DNA of 48,850 nt from Candidatus Omnitrophota bacterium (GTDB lineage: Bacteria > Omnitrophota > Gorgyraeia > JAFGGP01): NCBI GenBank assembly GCA_016930485.1, contig JAFGGP010000026.1:1-48850 (forward strand), in the 5' to 3' direction. The notes below the pieces were generated by a model, which did not search any database, had not been told where the DNA came from, and was given only the letters and a program-made list of their open reading frames with translations. Position 1 is the first letter of the stretch. Each line of letters starts with the position of its first letter. Positions 8,606 through 17,072 of the stretch are shown piece after piece. Both the position numbers and the translations under genes were made by a program.

Positions 8606-10594
8606 CTAATACGGGTCCACGTCAATAGTCACGCCTGTCCCCTGAGGCGAACGCCTCAACTTCCCCCGCTCTTTGAGGGTTCTGACTAACGACTCAGTCT
8701 TTTCGACCTTCACCAGAACGGACCACCGGTATACCCCCCTCAAGCGGTAAGGTGTATCCTGAAACGGGCCGATAACGGCCGCACCCTTTACGTGTTTGCG
8801 GATGCTGTTAGCAAGGTGATAGGCATTACGCTTCATCAGCTTTTCATTCTTTCCTTTAAGACACAGCTTTATCGCATGGCCGAACGGCGGATACTTCAAA
8901 AGTTCCCGCAGCTCGATCTCTTTCTTAAAAAATCGCCGGTAGTCATGATTGACAACGGCCTGAATGACAAAGTTATCGGGCGCATATGTCTGCAGAATAA
9001 GCCTTGCGCCCTTGGATGCAGCCAGTTTTCCGGAGAGTTTGAACAAGAGCTGAAAGGTTTCCTCCGAGGCCCTGAAATGCGGAAGAGTAAGAATTAAATC
9101 TGTCGAGATGACCCCGATCAGATCCGCGCCGCCAAGACCGGGTTCCCTGGCTAATAACTGCGTACCTACCAGGATATCGATCTTATTATCCAGGAAATCA
9201 CGCACAATACTTTTTGTGTCAACGCCGCTCTTAACGACATCGGTGTCCATGCGCTGAATGCGCGCCTGCGGGAAAAGACGGGCGCATTCGCTCTCTATCT
9301 TTTCTGTTCCTACCCCCGCAAATTTCACATAGGCATTTTTGCATCGGGGACACAGCTCGGGCAAATCGAACTTCTTGTTGCAGCGGTGACACATCAGATA
9401 ACCATACTGATAGTGATAGGTGGCGCTGGTGCTGCATCGGTCGCACTGCAGGGTAAACTGGCAGGCGGGACAGCTGAGGTAGGTTGAAAACCCCCGGCGG
9501 CTGATAAAAAGAATCGCCTTCTTCCCTTTTTGCACCGCATCCTGGAGGGCGTGCTCCAGTCTCTTTGAAAATACCTTTGTCTCTTTTCTGCCCAGGGCAA
9601 GCCGCGCATCAACCGCCTCGATCCTACCGGAGAAGCGGCCGGGGGAAAGGTCGTCGATATCAACCGTCGCAACGGCCCCCTTTTCAGCCGCATAGAAGGT
9701 CTCGACGCTGGGGCATGCGCTGCCGAGTATGAGATGTCCGCCGGAGAGCGCCGTCCGGGTTTCGGCTACCTCACGGGCATGATACCGCGGGGTATCTTCC
9801 TGCTTATAGGAACTGTCTTCTTCCTCATCGATAATAAGCGCCCCCAGTTTCTCTACCGGGGCAAATACCGCCGAACGGGTACCGATGACGACTACCGGTG
9901 CGTCGCTTAAAAATATCCGCGTCCAGTTCTGTAACTGCACCCGCGGGCCCAGACGGCTGTGCAGTAAAACAATTTTTCCGGGAAAGCAAGCCTGGCATGA
10001 AACCGCTAAGGCCACGGCTGACTCCACCGCCGGGGCAAGGACAATGGCGGAGGCGTGCCGACGGAGACATTGCTCTATAATAGAGAGGTAGGCCCGGGCC
10101 CTGAAAGACCCATCTGAAGAAAGCACGAGTAACGGTTGACGTTTTGAACCGGCCCGCCCGATGGCAGCGGTGATATCGGATGGAAGAGAACCGTCTGTCC
10201 CGGCGGCCACACCGGCACTTTCCGTGTCATTCGTCTCGCGTATTGCGTCTTTTGGAACCGAGCGTTTTTTCTTAAGGGCGCTCGGCAGCATTGCCGCAAG
10301 CGCCTCGCCCTGGGAGCAGGCATAGCGGTCGGCCATCCACCCGGCCAACCGAAACATCCCGCTACTGAGAAGGGGTGTCTCGTCAAGTACGGCGGAAACC
10401 GGACGGAGTCCCTTCACTGCAGGGTCGGCCGCGCCTACTGACGCGACATACCCGACCTTTTCGCCCTTTCCGAACGGTGCGGTGACACGCACGCCGGGGA
10501 CAATAACTCCTTCGAGCTTTTCCGGAATCTCATAGTCGAAGGCCTTCTCGACAGGGATGGGAAAAAGGACATGTGCGATATGCTGTCTTGGCAT
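8606..10594 (-). CDS. priA: PriA-like primosomal protein N' with lost helicase motifs
   Basis: PriA recognises stalled replication forks and reloads the replisome. Family features kept in this 662-residue protein: the N-terminal fork-binding domain (FDYEIPEKL..PGVRVTAPFG), GTRSAVFAP, YHAREVA, and eight zinc cysteines at 375, 378, 384, 387, 402, 405, 415 and 418. The ATPase machinery is broken. The Walker A segment (normally GVTGSGKTEVYL) reads LSSDGSFRARAYL at about 158-170 with no GKT; the DEEH box is DEEE (256-259); GSATPS is GSACPS; AKGHDF is REPGLGG; and the GRAGR arginine motif is absent near 521-529 (SGKLAASKG). It is somewhat shorter than the usual 700-odd residues. A structural, non-helicase role is likely. 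It follows the uracil-DNA glycosylase gene. Confidence 0.9.
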   Translation of the reverse strand: MPRQHIAHVLFPIPVEKAFDYEIPEKLEGVIVPGVRVTAPFGKGEKVGYVASVGAADPAVKGLRPVSAVLDETPLLSSGMFRLAGWMADRYACSQGEALAAMLPSALKKKRSVPKDAIRETNDTESAGVAAGTDGSLPSDITAAIGRAGSKRQPLLVLSSDGSFRARAYLSIIEQCLRRHASAIVLAPAVESAVALAVSCQACFPGKIVLLHSRLGPRVQLQNWTRIFLSDAPVVVIGTRSAVFAPVEKLGALIIDEEEDSSYKQEDTPRYHAREVAETRTALSGGHLILGSACPSVETFYAAEKGAVATVDIDDLSPGRFSGRIEAVDARLALGRKETKVFSKRLEHALQDAVQKGKKAILFISRRGFSTYLSCPACQFTLQCDRCSTSATYHYQYGYLMCHRCNKKFDLPELCPRCKNAYVKFAGVGTEKIESECARLFPQARIQRMDTDVVKSGVDTKSIVRDFLDNKIDILVGTQLLAREPGLGGADLIGVISTDLILTLPHFRASEETFQLLFKLSGKLAASKGARLILQTYAPDNFVIQAVVNHDYRRFFKKEIELRELLKYPPFGHAIKLCLKGKNEKLMKRNAYHLANSIRKHVKGAAVIGPFQDTPYRLRGVYRWSVLVKVEKTESLVRTLKERGKLRRSPQGTGVTIDVDPY

Positions 10595-10602
10595 AACTTT
10601 TT

Positions 10603-10663
10603 AGCTTTCAGCCATCAGCCTTCAGCCATCAGCAGCTGAAAGCTGATCGCTGAAGGCTTTATA
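10603..10663. repeat. GCTTTCAGC/GCTGAAAGC repeat between the glycosylase gene and priA
   Basis: Tandem degenerate words (CTTTCAGCCATCAGC and similar) end in AGCTGAAAGCTGATCGC and GCTGAAGGCTT. The arms AGCTTTCAGC and GCTGAAAGCT can fold into a hairpin. The block fills the whole gap between the glycosylase stop and the priA ATG, so priA has no recognisable ribosome site. A close relative lies at 17279-17346. Confidence 0.75.
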
Positions 10664-10665
10664 AG

Positions 10666-11364
10666 TTACTCGTTCGCGGCGGCCAGTTTCGCCTTGATTG
10701 TCTTCATGTCCTCCCAGACCAGTTTTTTATCTCCGGGATTGCGCAGCAGATAAGCGGGATGAAACGTGGGTATTACCTCGATGTTGCTGTACCAGAAACT
10801 CTTTCCGCGGATCCGCGAGAGCGACTCGGTCGTATCCAGCAGTGCCTGCGTCGCAAAACGCCCCATCGTGCATATTATCTTCGGCCGGATTATCGCAAGC
10901 TGTTCTCTCAGATAGTGAATGCACAATGCCACCTCGCTCGGCAGCGGATCCCTGTTTTTGGGAGGCCGGCACTTGAGGACATTCATAATAAATACATCTT
11001 CCCGCTTAAGGCCCATCGCATGAATGATTTTCGTAAGAAGCCTCCCTGCCTCGCCGACAAAAGGGCGCCCCTGCCGGTCCTCTTCGTAACCGGGCGCCTC
11101 ACCGACAAAGACAAGATCGGCGTTGGCATTGCCCTCTCCAAATACGGCACGCGTCCTCGTCTCGCCCAGAGAACACCGCTTGCAGCCAGTAACCGCCTCC
11201 CTGATTTTTTGAAGGACCTCTTCCTTCTGGCCCCTGCCCCCGTCTGTCCTGCCGGCAGAAGATAACTCACTGGATATCTCGTTCACACCCGAAAGTTTTT
11301 CGAGCTCAAGCGCCTCCCGCAACGAAGTGAGGAGACCGGATAATTCCTCAAGCTCCCTCTTCAT
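10666..11364 (-). CDS. Uracil-DNA glycosylase, family 4 (iron-sulfur type)
   Basis: Removes uracil from DNA at the start of base-excision repair. The 232-residue protein has the family-4 active-site segment GEAPG (88-92) with EEDRQGRPFVG, four cysteines placed for a [4Fe-4S] cluster (61, 64, 132, 148), and the DNA-contact motif HPAYLLRN (202-209). The first 45 residues are a helical, charged extension. The ATG at 11364 is chosen because GGGGAGG lies 5 nt before it; it overlaps the upstream glycosyltransferase gene by 17 nt. A DNA-polymerase-linked annotation often given to this family is not supported here. Confidence 0.93.
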   Translation of the reverse strand: MKRELEELSGLLTSLREALELEKLSGVNEISSELSSAGRTDGGRGQKEEVLQKIREAVTGCKRCSLGETRTRAVFGEGNANADLVFVGEAPGYEEDRQGRPFVGEAGRLLTKIIHAMGLKREDVFIMNVLKCRPPKNRDPLPSEVALCIHYLREQLAIIRPKIICTMGRFATQALLDTTESLSRIRGKSFWYSNIEVIPTFHPAYLLRNPGDKKLVWEDMKTIKAKLAAANE

Positions 11365-12484
11365 GGTTTCCTCCCCTAAGGACATATTCAATAATAGTGC
11401 GTGCAGCGCGCCGGCAGGCAAGCTGCCCGGCACTTTCTCTCATCGCGTAAAAGACCGCCTCATCACCCAGTATCTTCTTAAGCGCCTCCCTCACCTTCTT
11501 TAATGTATGACAGGTAACGGCGGCACCCCGGCGTGTCAGGATGCGCGCGTTGTTCGCCTCCTGCCCGGGTATGGGCTTAAGGAGAATCATCGGGAGGTGT
11601 TTTATCAGTGCCTCCGACGTCGTCAGCCCCCCTGCTTTGGTAACAATCACATCGCTGGCTGTCATCAGCTCGTGCATGTTATCCACGAAACCGAAAAGCC
11701 GCAAACGGTCCGCATGGCGGCCGGACAGCGGCAGGAGTTTTTCCCGTAACCGGGCGTCATGTCCGCACACTACCAAAACCTGAACATGCGGAAAATCGGT
11801 GAGTACCGTCTCGACCACCTGCGCAATGGGCCCCACACCAAAACCGCCGCCGCCCACCAGGACCGTCATGCGGTCGGGGGCTATGCCGAGCGATGAGGCA
11901 ATCTGGCCCCTGTCGCCCTCTTTTCCGAAGAGCGGGCGGATGGGAATTCCCGTCACCCTCACTTTCTCAGGCACAACACCCTTCCGTATAAGCTCTTCCT
12001 TTGTGAGCTCTGAGGCGACCAGATAGGTATGCGTCTTATCCGAAAGCCAGATATTATGCGCCCCGAAATCGGTGATAACTGTCATAAGCTTTGATTGCAG
12101 CAACCCTTCCTTTACGAGATGAGTCGCCACCTCGGTAGGAAAAAAATGCGTGGAGACGATGTACTCGGGGTTAAGCGAGGTAAAAAGATGCCGAAGTCGC
12201 TTTGAATAGTGCTGGTTTATCACCCTTCTTACTTTATTGGCTATCCGAAAAATCGCTTTATTTTCGAGGGCATAAAAAAAGAAGGCCCACAACAATGAAA
12301 GATGCCTCACCATAAAAAGGTAGGCGGTGGGATAGACCCATCGGTAAAACCTGTTGGTATAATCAAGGACATCGATGAGCATCACATCGCCGGCGCAGCC
12401 TAACTCGGCACATGCCTCATTGAGGGCCTCGGCGGCCCGGCGATGCCCGCTTCCGGCGGACGCATAGGTAATCAGGATCTTCAT
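11348..12484 (-). CDS. MGDG-synthase/MurG-like glycosyltransferase (GT28 type)
   Basis: A 378-residue GT-B glycosyltransferase. The N-terminal half fits the monogalactosyldiacylglycerol-synthase domain (AGSGHRRAAEAL at 10-21, STHFFPTEVA), and the C-terminal half has the nucleotide-sugar-binding features VLVGGGGFGVG, GFVDNMHELM and DVIVTKAGGLTTSEAL. Such enzymes add a sugar to diacylglycerol or a similar lipid at the inner face of the membrane; the actual sugar and lipid cannot be read. A hydrophobic patch near residues 50-80 may touch the membrane. It overlaps gmhB by 4 nt (ATGA), so the two are probably translationally coupled. Confidence 0.88.
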   Translation of the reverse strand: MKILITYASAGSGHRRAAEALNEACAELGCAGDVMLIDVLDYTNRFYRWVYPTAYLFMVRHLSLLWAFFFYALENKAIFRIANKVRRVINQHYSKRLRHLFTSLNPEYIVSTHFFPTEVATHLVKEGLLQSKLMTVITDFGAHNIWLSDKTHTYLVASELTKEELIRKGVVPEKVRVTGIPIRPLFGKEGDRGQIASSLGIAPDRMTVLVGGGGFGVGPIAQVVETVLTDFPHVQVLVVCGHDARLREKLLPLSGRHADRLRLFGFVDNMHELMTASDVIVTKAGGLTTSEALIKHLPMILLKPIPGQEANNARILTRRGAAVTCHTLKKVREALKKILGDEAVFYAMRESAGQLACRRAARTIIEYVLRGGNHEEGA

Positions 12485-13035
12485 AGGGTACGATCTTTGA
12501 GAATAACGGTCTGGACCGCGTCCAGGAGGTCGTAGGCTATCCAGTCGGGCTTCGTCTCCCAGCCCTCGGCATCCAGAATGGTGCTGCGACCCGAGAGAAC
12601 CAGAATGCTCTTAATGCCCGCGTTCTTTGCCGTCTCAATATCACTGCGCGCATCGCCAATAAAATACAACCGGTCAAGGACATCCTTACCGAGCGACCGG
12701 AGTTCTGCAAAAAGGCCGGTGTTCGGTTTTCTGCAGGCGCACTGTTCATCCGATGCGTGAATGCAGTAGCGTACGTCGTCTATAACCGCGCCTTCTTTCG
12801 CGAGGGCACTTTTCATCCTTCCGGTAATCTCGTCCAGGGCGCCCTGAGAGTAAATCCCCCGCCCCACGCCCGACTGATTCGAGATAACCACGACGGTGAA
12901 GCCGGCCTCTTTCAGTTTTTTCAGGGCCTCGGGGACGCGCGGCAAAAACTCGAACTCTTCCCAGCTTTTTACATAGTCGCCGTAACCGGGGAATTTATTG
13001 ATAACGCCGTCTCGGTCTAAATAGACTATCTTCAT
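12481..13035 (-). CDS. gmhB: D-glycero-D-manno-heptose 1,7-bisphosphate 7-phosphatase (HAD family)
   Basis: A 184-residue HAD phosphatase of the GmhB/HisB-N type, which dephosphorylates heptose bisphosphate on the route to ADP- or GDP-heptose. Seen are the nucleophile pair Asp7 and Asp9 in LDRDGVIN, the SNQSGVGRG loop (52-60), the zinc-binding Cys91, His93, Cys99 and Cys101 in CIHASDEQCACRKPNTG, and the late FIGDARSDIETAKNAG motif. Length is normal. It leads a four-gene unit with the glycosyltransferase, glycosylase and priA. None of the other heptose genes is nearby, though a heptosyltransferase-like gene is at 26411. Confidence 0.9.
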   Translation of the reverse strand: MKIVYLDRDGVINKFPGYGDYVKSWEEFEFLPRVPEALKKLKEAGFTVVVISNQSGVGRGIYSQGALDEITGRMKSALAKEGAVIDDVRYCIHASDEQCACRKPNTGLFAELRSLGKDVLDRLYFIGDARSDIETAKNAGIKSILVLSGRSTILDAEGWETKPDWIAYDLLDAVQTVILKDRTL

Positions 13036-13152
13036 GCTGCCTTTCAGGGTTGCAAGGTCACAAATAGTTCACGGGTTCGCGGGTTCAAAAATGGTTCTTC
13101 GGGTTAACTGCCCACCACCTCACAAGTCTCCGGCCCAAAGCAGTGAAATCTC

Positions 13153-13185
13153 CTCTATTTTATAGAGAAAACCGGTAAATGGCAA
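13153..13185 (-). promoter_or_regulatory. Predicted promoter of the gmhB unit with an overlapping palindrome
   Basis: On the minus strand TTGCCA (13180-13185) and TAAAAT (13157-13162) are separated by 17 nt, each matching consensus at 5 of 6 positions. The -10 lies inside a perfect 15-bp palindrome, CTCTATAAAATAGAG (13153-13167), placed as an operator would be. The remaining part of the 161-nt gap holds words of the GTTCACGGGTTCGCGGGTTC family. The leader would be about 115 nt long. Confidence 0.55.
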
Positions 13186-13196
13186 GGGATATGCCG

Positions 13197-14117
13197 TCAT
13201 CGTAGAAAGCCCTTGATGAGACCGGCGTAGAGCGCCGTATACTTCGCCTTTGCCGAAGGAATCACGTGATCCTCGGAATCGCCGACGTCCTCATCTGTTA
13301 TAACTATCCTGTCGGTAAGCAGCTTTATTCCCGTAGACGCTATCGCGTCATCGATCTTTTCCCTGTAGTCCTCCGAAGAGACGGATATTGGTTCCCATAT
13401 CGGCCCGTGGACATAGAGGAGGTTTATGTTGTTTTTCCTGCATAGAGCCACAATCTTTGCAAGAAACCTGAGTTTGTCCTTATTGGCTACGTACTCGATC
13501 GGTTTGACGCTGCGGTGAATATCAATCTTTCCGGCCTGTTTCACAAAATCATTTTCTATGATGTCCCCCCCGGGCGCTGTCTTTCTATAATGCCGGTATA
13601 TCGCCTTCAGGTTCACCGGCGAAAGAACCGCATTATAAAAGGCCGCAAGGAGCCGGCCCTTTTCATATCTATCGAGATCCTCGATATCGGCGGGTGAATC
13701 TATGGTGTAGAGGTAGCCGTCATAGGCAACGGGTCTCATTATCATGTCGATTGATTGAACGATAACGACGTTTTTAACAGGGTATGCCCTGAGTGCCTTT
13801 TTTATCATATTGAAGGAGCCGGCATAACCGTGTATCCCCGTAAGGGCGAGATTGACCGTTTTTGTCGAGGTAAGACGGCTGAATAGTTCCGCGTCTATCG
13901 CGTTTCCGAGAGAGCTGTCCCCGACAAGAACCGTCTCCACCCCGTTGACGGTACCCAGTTTTTCAAGCTGGTAGGCGTATAATTTCTGGTTAGTGAATAC
14001 CGAATCAAAAAAGAGCATCCTCGCGGCAAAAACCGTAATAAGGACTAAAAGGACGATATTCACCGCGGCAAAGAGGCCTATGTATTGTTTCGGGGAAATC
14101 GTTCTATGAATATTCAT
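13197..14117 (-). CDS. SGNH/DltD-like membrane-anchored partner of the MBOAT protein
   Basis: A 306-residue protein with one N-terminal membrane helix (about 12-34) and an extracytoplasmic domain. GDSS (66-69) has the form of an SGNH block I nucleophile, and a C-terminal DSEDH (280-284) followed by PSAKAKYT resembles the catalytic Asp/His end of this fold. Proteins of this kind (AlgJ, AlgX, DltD, PatB families) work with MBOAT channels to move acyl groups onto extracellular polymers. It begins 17 nt after the MBOAT gene with an AGGAG site, supporting a joint function. Exact family and acceptor are not known. Confidence 0.7.
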   Translation of the reverse strand: MNIHRTISPKQYIGLFAAVNIVLLVLITVFAARMLFFDSVFTNQKLYAYQLEKLGTVNGVETVLVGDSSLGNAIDAELFSRLTSTKTVNLALTGIHGYAGSFNMIKKALRAYPVKNVVIVQSIDMIMRPVAYDGYLYTIDSPADIEDLDRYEKGRLLAAFYNAVLSPVNLKAIYRHYRKTAPGGDIIENDFVKQAGKIDIHRSVKPIEYVANKDKLRFLAKIVALCRKNNINLLYVHGPIWEPISVSSEDYREKIDDAIASTGIKLLTDRIVITDEDVGDSEDHVIPSAKAKYTALYAGLIKGFLR

Positions 14118-14134
14118 CTAACCGGCTCCTGCCA

Positions 14135-15703
14135 TTAAAAAGTAAAATAAATAAACTCTGTGGCGCTCGATATATTGATTATCGCGTATACCGATAAGAG
14201 GGCGAGCAGAACGGCCCAGTAAGGCGAAAGCGTAAAACGCAGCCACCGCATCCTCGGTCTTTCACGGCCGCTGTACGTCTCAAGTGCCGGTTGGTATGCC
14301 AGGGTAAACTCCTGGGTGCTCGGAAAAAACCAGGCAATGATAAAGAGAAAAAGCAAAAAAACAAAGCAGCCTTTAAAGGAATACATGAAATTCCCGCTGT
14401 GCAGTCTGAAAGAGGTGGTGATCCTCTCTCCAATCAGCGGGTAGGTTATCCGCAATCCCGGAAGCGGGATGCCGTTTTTGCCTGACATGGCCGCAAGCAT
14501 ATTGACCGCGCCGGTAAAACTCTCTGCCCGGAAAAATACCCAGGCAATGACAACCGCCGTAAAGGTGGTAAGGTGTGAGAGGGCTCTCTCCCACCACGAG
14601 GAAACAGCAGCGCCGCTACCCTTCAGGCTGCGAAAGACCGTTCTCCAGAGGTGGTTGGCAACTATATAGACACCATGCAGCGTACCCCATATGACGAAGG
14701 TCCAGCCCGCACCGTGCCACAGTCCTCCCAGTACCATCGTGACCAGTATATTCAGGTAGCGCCTCGGACTGCCCTTCCTGTTGCCGCCCAGGGGGATATA
14801 GAGATAGTCGCGCAGGAACCGGGAGAGTGTTATGTGCCACCGTTTCCAGAATTCGATGATACTCAATGCCTTGTACGGAGAGTGAAAGTTGAGCGGTAAC
14901 CGGATGTCGAACATCTGCCCGAGTCCAATGGCCATATCGGAATAGGCGGAAAAATCAAAATATATCTGAAAGGTATAGGCCAGTGTACCGCACCAGGCCT
15001 CGAGAAAGGTGAGTGTGGCAGTGTGTTCTGCCGCCGCAAATACCGGACTTGCGTAGGCGGCTATGCCATCGGCCAGGACAACCTTTTTAAAGAGACCGAT
15101 ACAGAAAATCGTAATGCCGAGGGCGAGTCGTTCGTGATTAACTTTATAAATAGTATTTTTTGCGAACTGGGGAAGCACCTCTTTATGGTGGACAATGGGC
15201 CCGGCGATCAGCTGAGGAAAAAAAGTGACAAATAGACAGTAATGCAAAAAGTTGCGCTCGTATGTCTCACCGCGGTACACATCTGCCAGATAGGCAATCT
15301 GCTGAAACGTAAAAAAGGATATCGCCAGAGGAAGGACAATCTTCCCCAGATGAAAACCCGTGCCTGTCAAGGCGTTTACCGTATCAAGAAAGAAATGGGC
15401 GTATTTAAAATAGCACAGCAACAGAAGATTGCCGGTAATGCCGGTGACAAAAAATATTTTTTTTCTGAATCGGTTCGATGGGGCACACTCACTCGCGAGT
15501 CCGGCTCCTATAGTGTAATTAAAAACAATGGAGCCAAGGATGAGGCAGAGATAGACAGGATTCCACCACCCGTAGAAAAACAGGGAGGCGGCCACGAGCC
15601 AGAGGATGGCGGCCCGGTGGTTTTTCAATCTGCCTATACCAAAAAACCCTATCAGGACAACCGGCAAAAACAGAAAAATAAACTCGTACGAATTAAATAG
15701 CAT
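14135..15703 (-). CDS. MBOAT family O-acyltransferase (AlgI/DltB-like)
   Basis: A 522-residue polytopic membrane protein that would transfer an acyl (often acetyl) group across the inner membrane to an exported polysaccharide or other polymer. Typical AlgI-class features: N-terminal MLFNSYEFIFLFLP, the conserved EFWKRWHITLSRFLRDYLYIPLGGN region (284-308), and the catalytic His330 in GGLWHGAGWTF. The ATG at 15703 is used because family members begin like this; AGGG lies 6 nt before it, and a possible pseudoknot precedes that. The SGNH-like partner follows. The neighbouring tRNA-Arg island lies directly upstream. Confidence 0.93.
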   Translation of the reverse strand: MLFNSYEFIFLFLPVVLIGFFGIGRLKNHRAAILWLVAASLFFYGWWNPVYLCLILGSIVFNYTIGAGLASECAPSNRFRKKIFFVTGITGNLLLLCYFKYAHFFLDTVNALTGTGFHLGKIVLPLAISFFTFQQIAYLADVYRGETYERNFLHYCLFVTFFPQLIAGPIVHHKEVLPQFAKNTIYKVNHERLALGITIFCIGLFKKVVLADGIAAYASPVFAAAEHTATLTFLEAWCGTLAYTFQIYFDFSAYSDMAIGLGQMFDIRLPLNFHSPYKALSIIEFWKRWHITLSRFLRDYLYIPLGGNRKGSPRRYLNILVTMVLGGLWHGAGWTFVIWGTLHGVYIVANHLWRTVFRSLKGSGAAVSSWWERALSHLTTFTAVVIAWVFFRAESFTGAVNMLAAMSGKNGIPLPGLRITYPLIGERITTSFRLHSGNFMYSFKGCFVFLLFLFIIAWFFPSTQEFTLAYQPALETYSGRERPRMRWLRFTLSPYWAVLLALLSVYAIINISSATEFIYFTF

Positions 15704-15775
15704 GGCACGCCCTGGTATAGGAGTCTTGAACGGAAGAAAAGAGGGGGGGGTCATTCACCTATACCAAATGACCCC
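15704..15775 (-). promoter_or_regulatory. Possible H-type pseudoknot leader of the MBOAT gene
   Basis: In the minus-strand RNA, GGGGTCATT (15747-15755 on the other strand) and AATGACCCC (15767-15775) form a perfect 9-bp stem with an 11-nt loop. Eight loop bases, GGTATAGG, are perfectly complementary to CCTATACC located 25 nt later (15714-15721), directly in front of the AGGG ribosome site. Together they would form a classic H-type pseudoknot next to the start codon, as in translational riboswitches. No known riboswitch class is recognised. Confidence 0.5.
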
Positions 15776-15971
15776 TTGCAAAAACTATTATCACCGGATG
15801 TACGGACGGCTGCATTAAAAAGCTGGTATTCGGGGGCGCGTATCGCATCTGGCGCCCATCGACAAGCGTGCGCTCCCTACTCGGCGCGCGTCGATTCCTT
15901 CTCATCCTGCCGGTTGCTCCTCTATCACAGTTACGTCACCGGCTCGATTACCGTCTTCGAAGAAAGCATAC
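15776..15971. other. Spacer between the MBOAT leader and the island, nothing recognised
   Basis: About 200 nt with no recognisable gene, promoter or repeat family. It was probably the sequence directly downstream of tRNA-Arg before the island was inserted. Confidence 0.4.
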
Positions 15972-16023
15972 AAATCAAGCGCGCCTGGCAGGATTCGAAC
16001 CTGCGACACCTGGCTCCGGAGGC
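15972..16023 (-). repeat. Distal att site: displaced 3' part of tRNA-Arg
   Basis: These 52 bp are identical to 17193-17244. Positions 15980-16023 correspond to the tRNA-Arg acceptor 3' strand, T arm, variable loop and anticodon arm down to the anticodon; then similarity stops abruptly. The copy cannot encode a tRNA. It is the hallmark of integration into a tRNA gene. Confidence 0.88.
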
Positions 16024-16140
16024 TGGCAGGCCTTATCCTATAACATATTTTTTTTACTTAAGTTACGTATAATCCAATAAACTTAGTTTTATTGCTACAA
16101 TACCACACAATACCAAAACTATCACAAAAAATCACCTGCT

Positions 16141-16158
16141 GCAGTAGGTTTGTAGTAG
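16141..16158. repeat. Left-end iterons, GTAGTAG type (2 copies)
   Basis: GCAGTAG at 16141 and GTAGTAG at 16152 have an 11-bp start-to-start distance, followed by a T-rich stretch and GGCGCTTTTTT. The same unit occurs three times at the right end of the island with the same period. Helical phasing suggests protein binding, for example integrase arm-type sites. Confidence 0.6.
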
Positions 16159-16241
16159 GCTTTTTAGGCGCTTTTTTGAGATAAAACACTGCTTACGATA
16201 CGGCATTTCTACTTTATTCGGTTAAACTATTTATCTTCTTG

Positions 16242-17051
16242 CTACATACTTTTCAAATCTTCATAAGCCAATATACTTGGGATATCCTCGTTGTTATATT
16301 CTAGAAAAATATTTTCTTTTTCTTGGTTGAATCGAGGAATGCATCCTTTTGGCATAATAATATATTTTACATATTTTTCTTCAAATTTAAAATATCTATA
16401 TCCATCCTCTCGTCGATCTGTGATCATGGCTGAAAAATCTCGCTCAAACAATGAGCTTGGAATAAGTCGCCATTCTCTTTCAAAATATCCTGCTTTTATA
16501 TTTTCAAAAAACGATTCTTGCTGTGATAACAGAGTGGGGGGTGACTTGCCATATGAATAAGGAAATTCTTTATCTTTATCGTATTCTTCATAATATGAAA
16601 GAATGTGTTTCAATAACGGCAGAAGTCCACCGTTAATCGTGTATCCTTTTTCTTTATCATTCAAATCAAATTTTTCTTCACCATTTTTTATTAAAATTTC
16701 GTTTACTCTTTTCAGGATTTCGAAGACATAATCAAGATTGCCGAAAAAAGCGGGATTTTGAGAATATGCTACTGGGGTTGTATATAAATTGGTTAGATAT
16801 GCTTTTTCAAAAGAAATACCGAATTTTGAATAATTTGCACAATGAGATTCACATTCTGAAAGCGGGATATCTGTAAAGCTAATCATTTCACAGATAATAT
16901 CCTTAAAAAACTTAGACAAAAAGCTTAATTTGCAATTACCAAAACGTAATTCTTTTTTCTTCAAAATTTTTTCGGTAAATATAGAATATTGCTCTCCTTC
17001 GTCCTTCTTGCTAACTGCCCAATGAGTTAGTATATTCGATATATATGCCAT
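16242..17051 (-). CDS. AbiGi-family protein (abortive phage infection, antitoxin type)
   Basis: A 269-residue protein recognised as an AbiGi-type member by its order of motifs: YISNILTHWAV at the start, MISFTDIPLSECESH with NYSKFGISFEKAYL (about 56-86), TTPVAYSQNP, and a late KAGYFEREWRLIPS followed by VKYIIMPKG. In Lactococcus, AbiGi acts with AbiGii in abortive infection; AbiGii is not present here. No membrane segment is seen. A weak promoter (TTGACC, 17-nt spacer, TACGTT, 17073-17101) precedes it, with GAGGG about 12 nt before the ATG. The gene is much more AT-rich than its neighbours. A DUF2971-type protein is an alternative label. The activity itself is not shown by the sequence. Confidence 0.75.
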   Translation of the reverse strand: MAYISNILTHWAVSKKDEGEQYSIFTEKILKKKELRFGNCKLSFLSKFFKDIICEMISFTDIPLSECESHCANYSKFGISFEKAYLTNLYTTPVAYSQNPAFFGNLDYVFEILKRVNEILIKNGEEKFDLNDKEKGYTINGGLLPLLKHILSYYEEYDKDKEFPYSYGKSPPTLLSQQESFFENIKAGYFEREWRLIPSSLFERDFSAMITDRREDGYRYFKFEEKYVKYIIMPKGCIPRFNQEKENIFLEYNNEDIPSILAYEDLKSM

Positions 17052-17072
17052 GTAGTTTATGTTCCCTCAGAT

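Noticed and set aside
15972-16023. Second functional tRNA-Arg gene
   Set aside because: The sequence 5' of the anticodon does not continue as tRNA, so no anticodon stem, D arm or acceptor 5' strand can form.
15868-16080. Short plus-strand frame with a LAGFEPATPGSGG peptide
   Set aside because: This peptide is the well-known false translation of a tRNA 3' end; here it runs through the displaced tRNA-Arg copy.
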